Source: an uncultured Clostridia bacterium
GTDB lineage: Bacteria; Bacillota; Clostridia; Christensenellales; Borkfalkiaceae
Assembly: GCA_959605945.1 (NCBI GenBank)
Contig: CAUHGY010000073.1
Location: 1-9,467, forward strand
Length of the DNA stretch: 9,467 nucleotides
Direction: 5' to 3'
Of this stretch, positions 5,911-9,467 are shown in pieces. The number at the start of each line of letters is the position of its first letter. Position 1 is the first letter of the stretch. The position numbers and the translations under genes are program-made. The notes under the pieces were generated by a model that did not search any database, was not told the DNA's origin, and saw only the letters and a list, made by a program, of their open reading frames with translations.

Positions 5911-6813
5911 TCAGCCGTTTATTGCATCGGTTATATGTTTTGCATATAATCTTGCAACGTTTATGCCCGTAACTTTTTCCATTTCGCCGAAAAACGCATT
6001 GGAATTGACTTCGCAAAGCACCGGCTTTCCGCCGTCGCTTAAAAAGTCTATGCCGCAGTAGTCAAGCCCGATTATCTCGGCGGCTTTCTGAGCTTGTTTT
6101 TTAAATTCCGCATATGCTTCCGCATTCAAATCTATTGCCCTACCTCTGCCGCCCAGGGCTATGTTGGAACGGAAATCGCGCTCGTTTACCCTTTCCATTG
6201 CCGCAACGGCCTTGCCGCCGATAACTATAATGCGGATATCTCTGCCCCGCTCGCCTATACATTGCTGATACATGTGCGGGCGCGTTTTAAGCGCTTCGGT
6301 CAGCGCGCGGAGTTCTTCTATATTGTCGGCTTTATGGACGCCTTTTCCCATAGAACCGTAACTTTCCTTGACGATAACGGGAAAACCGAGTTTTTCGGCT
6401 ATTTTTTCCGCCGTGCCGTCGGCAAACTTATCGGAACCGTCATAGCAGATCGGCGCGAACACCGTCCGCGGAACAACTATATCCTCTTCGCCGCACAGTT
6501 TTATATAAGTTTCGCCTTTGTCGTCGCATATCCGTATAGCGCCGTGGGTATTGAAAAGCCTCACCCCGAGTTTGTCCAGAATTGCCGAAAGATATTTGTC
6601 TTTATCGAGATAAACTATAAAATCGCGGTCTTTCAGGCGCGAAAAAAGCCGACGGCCGCAAAGCTCGGTCTGCAAAAAACCGTCGGTAACAATATCGGTC
6701 TCCGCTCCGAAAAGTCTCAATTCCGCTTGCAGCCTTTCCGCCTGGAGCACGCTCTGTACAGGTCTCTTAAAAGCGTTGATGATTATAGAGCCTTTCAATT
6801 TTTTTATGCCCAT
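5911..6813 (-). CDS. RimK-like ATP-grasp ligase
   Basis: A 300-residue enzyme of the ATP-grasp superfamily, RimK/LysX-like branch. Members join a carboxylate to an amine through an acyl-phosphate, often adding glutamate to a protein, peptide or cofactor. The N-terminal substrate domain is about 1-115, the ATP-grasp fold about 116-298. Visible are the nucleotide lysine and glycine loop in VIVKESYGSMGKGV (146-159), GRDIRIIVIGGKAVAAMER (190-208), SNIALGGR (216-223), and metal ligands in CGIDFL (Asp256) and CEVNSN (Glu268, Asn270), followed by GEMEKVTGINVA. The substrate cannot be told from sequence. The gene is monocistronic, with no ribosome binding site before its ATG and a promoter whose predicted start falls on the ATG itself. 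It is divergent from a structured transcript. Confidence 0.92.
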   Translation of the reverse strand: MGIKKLKGSIIINAFKRPVQSVLQAERLQAELRLFGAETDIVTDGFLQTELCGRRLFSRLKDRDFIVYLDKDKYLSAILDKLGVRLFNTHGAIRICDDKGETYIKLCGEEDIVVPRTVFAPICYDGSDKFADGTAEKIAEKLGFPVIVKESYGSMGKGVHKADNIEELRALTEALKTRPHMYQQCIGERGRDIRIIVIGGKAVAAMERVNERDFRSNIALGGRGRAIDLNAEAYAEFKKQAQKAAEIIGLDYCGIDFLSDGGKPVLCEVNSNAFFGEMEKVTGINVARLYAKHITDAING

Positions 6814-6820
6814 AAATTAT

Positions 6821-6849
6821 ATTTTACATCATATACCCTGCTTTGTCAA
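6821..6849 (-). promoter_or_regulatory. Promoter of the ATP-grasp gene, predicted to give a leaderless mRNA
   Basis: On the minus strand TTGACA (6844-6849), 17-bp spacer, TAAAAT (6821-6826). Seven nt follow before the A of the ATG at 6813, so transcription should begin at or within a base or two of the start codon. No purine-rich ribosome binding site fits in that gap. Confidence 0.8.
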
Positions 6850-6900
6850 TAGGGGTTGACGTAAATTTTTACTATAAAATTTTTTAAAACCCTATTGACA
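6844..6900. repeat. 11-bp inverted repeat containing both divergent -35 boxes
   Basis: TGTCAATAGGG (6844-6854) is the exact reverse complement of CCCTATTGACA (6890-6900). Each copy contains the TTGACA of one of the two divergent promoters plus the five bases upstream of it. The 35-bp centre is AT-rich. It may be a shared regulator site or simply a conserved -35 context. Confidence 0.7.
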
Positions 6901-6923
6901 TAGGTCGGCGCCCGTGTTACAAT
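6895..6923 (+). promoter_or_regulatory. Strong promoter of the structured transcript
   Basis: TTGACA (6895-6900), 17-bp spacer, TACAAT (6918-6923), with an A/T-rich stretch upstream (6862-6889) resembling an UP element. The transcript should start near 6930. Confidence 0.92.
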
Positions 6924-6984
6924 AAAGGCGAAAAGAGGAGTGAGGAATTTCCTTTTTGACAGCAACTTTACGGAGGGCGGACCC

Positions 6985-7053
6985 ATGAACAGTTCCGACG
7001 GCGCGGAGAACGCGCAAAACTCCGAATTGTTTTCAGCGGAAAAACAAAACTGA
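6985..7053 (+). CDS. Small ORF (22 codons) inside the structured transcript
   Basis: ATG at 6985 is preceded by GGAGG with an 8-nt gap, an excellent ribosome binding site. The peptide begins MNSSDGAENAQNSELF and is polar and acidic, with no signal peptide or membrane segment and no recognised family. It ends at TGA (7051-7053). Beyond the TGA the same frame stays open for 68 codons to TAG at 7258-7260, directly before the terminator; see the findings. It could be a regulatory leader peptide, a small protein, or a chance ORF in an RNA gene. Confidence 0.4.
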   Translation: MNSSDGAENAQNSELFSAEKQN

Positions 7054-7258
7054 TTTTTCTTTGTCGGCACGCGGCGTAGCGATGCGAAAGAAGGGCTTTC
7101 AGCCAAACTAAAGACGGTTTTTCGGGCTGAAAATAATGCGGGTATCTTACCAAAAGTTCCGGATTTTATAGGGTATCAAGCGTTTTCAACGCAATCCAAT
7201 TTGTATGCCCGCCAGTCTATTCCGGAGCGGAAAATACAGAAGATAAAACTTAATATTT

Positions 7259-7296
7259 AGCCTGCGGCGCCGTTAAGCGCTGCAGGCTTGTTTTTT
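7259..7296 (+). terminator. Strong Rho-independent terminator of the structured transcript
   Basis: A 12-bp stem (AGCCTGCGGCGC with GCGCTGCAGGCT, one G-U wobble), six-base loop CGTTAA, then TTG and six T (7291-7296). Confidence 0.93.
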
Positions 7297-7479
7297 GTCT
7301 GCCTTATATTGTTTTTCTTTTTCGTCTGCTCTTTTGCCTGTCTGTTCGGGCTGCCTTTTTTAAAACACGCTTAAAATCGACAAACCTTTCGGCTCTTCCG
7401 CCTTTTTGTCTGTTTTTCAAATACGCTTAAATGGGCACAAAATCTTACGGCATTTCGATGCGGCGGAAAAAACCTCCGA
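7297..7479. other. Gene-free pyrimidine-rich spacer with an imperfect repeat
   Basis: No gene was seen between the structured transcript and the convergent phosphoglucomutase gene. Two imperfect copies of about 29 nt, sharing ACGCTTAAA and flanking T and A runs, lie at about 7356-7384 and 7413-7441. No convincing terminator for the phosphoglucomutase gene was found here. Confidence 0.35.
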
Positions 7480-9189
7480 TCAGTTCATAATTTTATCAAA
7501 ATCGGCTTTTATCTTTTCATAAAGGTTTAAAGCGGCCTCTTTATCTTCGGCCTTAACCGAATAATATATTTTCAGTTTCGGCTCCGTACCGCTCGGGCGG
7601 ACGCACACAAAACTTCCCCCCGACAGTTCGAAATAGACGGCATTCACCGAAGGCGTATTCAGCGGCTCTTCTCCGCCGCCCGTCAGCTTTCTTATCCCGG
7701 CAGCGTAATCGCGCACGGCAACCACGTCAAGCCCCCCTATCTCCGTCACGCGGCAGTTCCTTGCTTTATCAACGGCTTCTCCCATATTTTTCATGGCGTC
7801 GAGCCCGCCGTAAGTTACACTGACGTTGCAGTCGAACACATAGCCGTACTTTTTGTATAAAGCCGAAAGCACTTCATGCAGACTGACGCCGTTGGCCGCA
7901 TAATAACAAGTCATTTCCGCAAAAAGCATGCTCGCCACGACGGCATCTTTATCGCGGCAGTGCGTGCCGCGAAGATATCCGCAGCTTTCTTCGAAACCGA
8001 AAATAAACTTGCGCATGCCCGTATCGTCAAGCTGTTTTATTTTTTCGCCTATGAACTTGAATCCCACGGGCACTTCAAAAAGCTCCGCTCCGTAACCGTC
8101 GCAGATGGCTTTTGCCATTCCCGTCGTTACAAAACTTTTGACTACAAACCCTTTCTTATCGAGTTTGCCCGTTTCTTTGAGCCTCGTAAGAATGTAATCG
8201 AGAAGAAGTATTCCCGTCTGATTGCCGGTAAGAGCTTCAAACTCCCCTTCGGCGTTTCTTATAGCCACGCCTAGCCTGTCGCAGTCGGGATCCGTGCCGA
8301 AAACAACGTCTGCATTCTTGAAATCCGCAAGTTTGATTCCGAGCATCAGTGCATTCTTATCTTCAGGGTTGGGAACGCTTACGGTAGAAAACTCGGGATC
8401 TTTATTTACCTGTTCGGGCACAAGCAACGCGTTGATGCCTATTTTATTTAAAATGGTCGTCACGGGAATATATCCGCTGCCGTGCAAAGGGGTGTAAACT
8501 ATCTTCAGCCGCTTGCCGAAAGCCTTCGTCTGTTTGGGCGACAGCGCCAGCGATTTTATAACCTTATAATATCTGCGGTCTACGGAAGACGGCATTTTTC
8601 TTATATATCCGGCGCTTGTTTTTTCATCGTATTTCACCGCGTCGGACAAAATATCGATTGCGTTTATATATTTCACCACTTCGGCGGTGGCCTGCGGCGA
8701 CATCTGCGCGCCGTCCTCGCCGTAAACTTTATATCCGTTATATTCTTTTGGGTTGTGGCTTGCGGTTATCATTATTCCCACAACGGCTTTCAGCTTTCTC
8801 ACCGCGAACGACAGCATAGGAACGGGATGAACGTCGTTAAACATGAAAACGCGTATCCCGTTCGACGCAAGAACGACTGCCGCCGCATAAGCAAACTCAA
8901 AAGACATTTTTCTGGTATCGTAAGAAATCGCAACGCCGCGTTTTTTGGCTTTTTCGCCCTGCGCGGATATGAATTCGGAAAGACCTTGCGTAGCGCGTTT
9001 GACGGTATGCACGTTTAACATATTGGTCCCAAGACCTATAATTCCCCGCATACCGGCCGTGCCGAATTCAAGATCTTTACCGAAACGGAATTCTATTTCT
9101 TTCTCATCCGTAAGCGCACAAAGTTCCTCTTTCTCCTTTGCGGTAAGTTTGCTGCTCGATTTCCATGTTTCGTATATTTCTTTATACAT
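7480..9189 (-). CDS. pgcA: Alpha-phosphoglucomutase / phosphomannomutase, PgcA type
   Basis: Cytosolic enzyme of the alpha-D-phosphohexomutase superfamily, interconverting glucose 1- and 6-phosphate (often also mannose phosphates) to supply sugar nucleotides for glycolipids, cell wall glycans and glycogen. At 569 residues it is close to the Bacillus PgcA length. All four active-site loops are present: phosphoserine loop ITASHNPKEYNGYK (141-154) with catalytic Ser144, metal loop GTDPDCDRLG (298-307), sugar loop GFEESCGYL (398-406) and phosphate loop RPSGTEPKLK (531-540). The N-terminal FGTAGMRG (42-49) is also typical. The start at 9189 has GGGAG 8 nt upstream. It is a single gene with a consensus promoter. 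Substrate preference cannot be fixed from sequence. Confidence 0.95.
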   Translation of the reverse strand: MYKEIYETWKSSSKLTAKEKEELCALTDEKEIEFRFGKDLEFGTAGMRGIIGLGTNMLNVHTVKRATQGLSEFISAQGEKAKKRGVAISYDTRKMSFEFAYAAAVVLASNGIRVFMFNDVHPVPMLSFAVRKLKAVVGIMITASHNPKEYNGYKVYGEDGAQMSPQATAEVVKYINAIDILSDAVKYDEKTSAGYIRKMPSSVDRRYYKVIKSLALSPKQTKAFGKRLKIVYTPLHGSGYIPVTTILNKIGINALLVPEQVNKDPEFSTVSVPNPEDKNALMLGIKLADFKNADVVFGTDPDCDRLGVAIRNAEGEFEALTGNQTGILLLDYILTRLKETGKLDKKGFVVKSFVTTGMAKAICDGYGAELFEVPVGFKFIGEKIKQLDDTGMRKFIFGFEESCGYLRGTHCRDKDAVVASMLFAEMTCYYAANGVSLHEVLSALYKKYGYVFDCNVSVTYGGLDAMKNMGEAVDKARNCRVTEIGGLDVVAVRDYAAGIRKLTGGGEEPLNTPSVNAVYFELSGGSFVCVRPSGTEPKLKIYYSVKAEDKEAALNLYEKIKADFDKIMN

Positions 9190-9228
9190 AGCGTATTCTC
9201 CCGATAAAAACGCTTACAGCGCACTCTT

Positions 9229-9257
9229 ATTATACAACTCCGTTATAATTCTGTCAA
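9229..9257 (-). promoter_or_regulatory. Perfect consensus promoter of the phosphoglucomutase gene
   Basis: On the minus strand TTGACA (9252-9257), 17-bp spacer, TATAAT (9229-9234). The predicted leader is about 33 nt with no clear secondary structure, suggesting strong constitutive expression. Confidence 0.94.
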
Positions 9258-9346
9258 AGGCTTTTTCTGAACCGAACGCTCAAATAAAGCATAAAATTGT
9301 CGATAAAAATTAAAATAACGTTTTTTAAAAATTTTTTCCAAAACAG

Positions 9347-9375
9347 TTGACAATAAATATACATTTTGATACAAT
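9347..9375 (+). promoter_or_regulatory. Promoter of tRNA-Gly
   Basis: TTGACA (9347-9352), 17-bp spacer, TACAAT (9370-9375), with A/T tracts upstream. The start is predicted near 9382, about 21 nt before the mature tRNA 5' end. It is the same -35/-10 pair as the structured transcript's promoter. Confidence 0.92.
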
Positions 9376-9402
9376 TTATAAGCATTGTCTGACGAAACAT
9401 AC

Positions 9403-9467
<65 letters not shown>

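Larger units (their letters stand above)
6930..7296 (+). ncRNA. Unrecognised highly structured transcript, about 367 nt
   Basis: A consensus promoter and strong terminator define this unit. Several stems can be read directly: 6932-6939 with 6950-6957 (8 bp, A/G against U/C); GCGCG with CGCGC around GAGAA (7002-7016); TTCTTT with AAAGAA enclosing GCACGC/GCG-A-TGC with loop GGCGTA (7057-7092); TTTCAGCC with GGCTGAAA (7097-7104 and 7125-7132, 8 bp) enclosing AAAC/GTTT; GCGGGTAT with ATGCCCGC (7138-7145 and 7205-7212, one wobble) enclosing GGATT/AATCC stacked next to GCGTT-TTC-AACGC (7161-7197); and TTCCG-GAG-CGGAA (7220-7232). It does not show the hallmarks of RNase P RNA, tmRNA or a riboswitch known to me. 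It contains a 22-codon ORF with a good ribosome binding site, so it may be a dual-function RNA or a messenger. Function unknown. Confidence 0.6.

Noticed and set aside
6856..6884. Second plus-strand promoter using TTGACG at 6856-6861
   Set aside because: The only -10-like sequence (TATAAA) lies 11 bp away, too close; the TTGACA at 6895 is far better.
5911..7053. Graspetide (ATP-grasp RiPP) cluster with the 22-codon ORF as precursor
   Set aside because: The peptide lacks a recognisable leader plus Thr/Ser-rich and Asp/Glu-rich core repeats, the genes are divergent, and no exporter is adjacent; the ligase looks like a general RimK-type enzyme.
6846..7153. Minus-strand ORFs opposite the structured transcript
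   Set aside because: They have no good ribosome binding site, cross the promoter or the stem-forming region, and their compositions look like antisense shadows.
6930..7296. tmRNA, RNase P RNA or 6S RNA
   Set aside because: No AGAGGAAAGTCC-like P RNA core, no tRNA-like ends or Ala-rich tag frame for tmRNA, and the length and fold do not suit 6S RNA. Remote homology could not be excluded by eye.

Overview
The window looks like chromosome from a low-to-mid GC Firmicute, probably an uncultured Clostridia lineage. The reasons are the CIRCE (HrcA) operators, consensus sigma-A promoters with 16-17 bp spacers, AGGAG-type ribosome binding sites, Rho-independent terminators and the gene families present. 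No species can be named from the sequence alone.

Layout. (1) 1-1062, minus: 5' part of a MacB-like ABC transporter gene (ATPase domain, then the start of an FtsX-type permease). It has an unusual N-terminal membrane segment, a good internal ribosome binding site and a leader with two hairpins. (2) 1279-4637: a heat-shock block in which htpG (Hsp90) and an hsp20 gene, both minus strand, each have a consensus promoter followed by a CIRCE operator. Between them a plus-strand gene encodes a small unrecognised membrane protein behind a long leader that can form interleaved stems. (3) 4831-5773: an AT-rich insert bounded by two strong terminators and holding two divergent XRE-family regulators. The plus-strand one is frameshifted. 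Its frame is exactly restored if a 10-bp string (5561-5570) is present twice, so one copy of a tandem repeat appears to have been lost. (4) 5911-7296: a RimK-like ATP-grasp ligase gene (minus) that is predicted to be leaderless. It is divergent from a roughly 367-nt plus-strand transcription unit with a consensus promoter, many hairpins, a strong terminator and a 22-codon ORF. The two promoters carry the same 11-bp -35 element in inverted orientation. The 22-codon ORF ends at a UGA, is followed by a hairpin, and stays open in frame to a UAG just before the terminator. (5) 7480-9467: a PgcA-type phosphoglucomutase gene (minus) with a perfect consensus promoter, and a divergent tRNA-Gly(UCC) cut by the window end, with an odd C at position 55.

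How the parts relate: htpG and hsp20 would be derepressed together on heat stress through HrcA. The other genes appear to be single transcription units. The parts most likely to be undescribed are the structured transcript at 6930-7296 and its link to the ATP-grasp gene; the XRE frame switch is the next most interesting.
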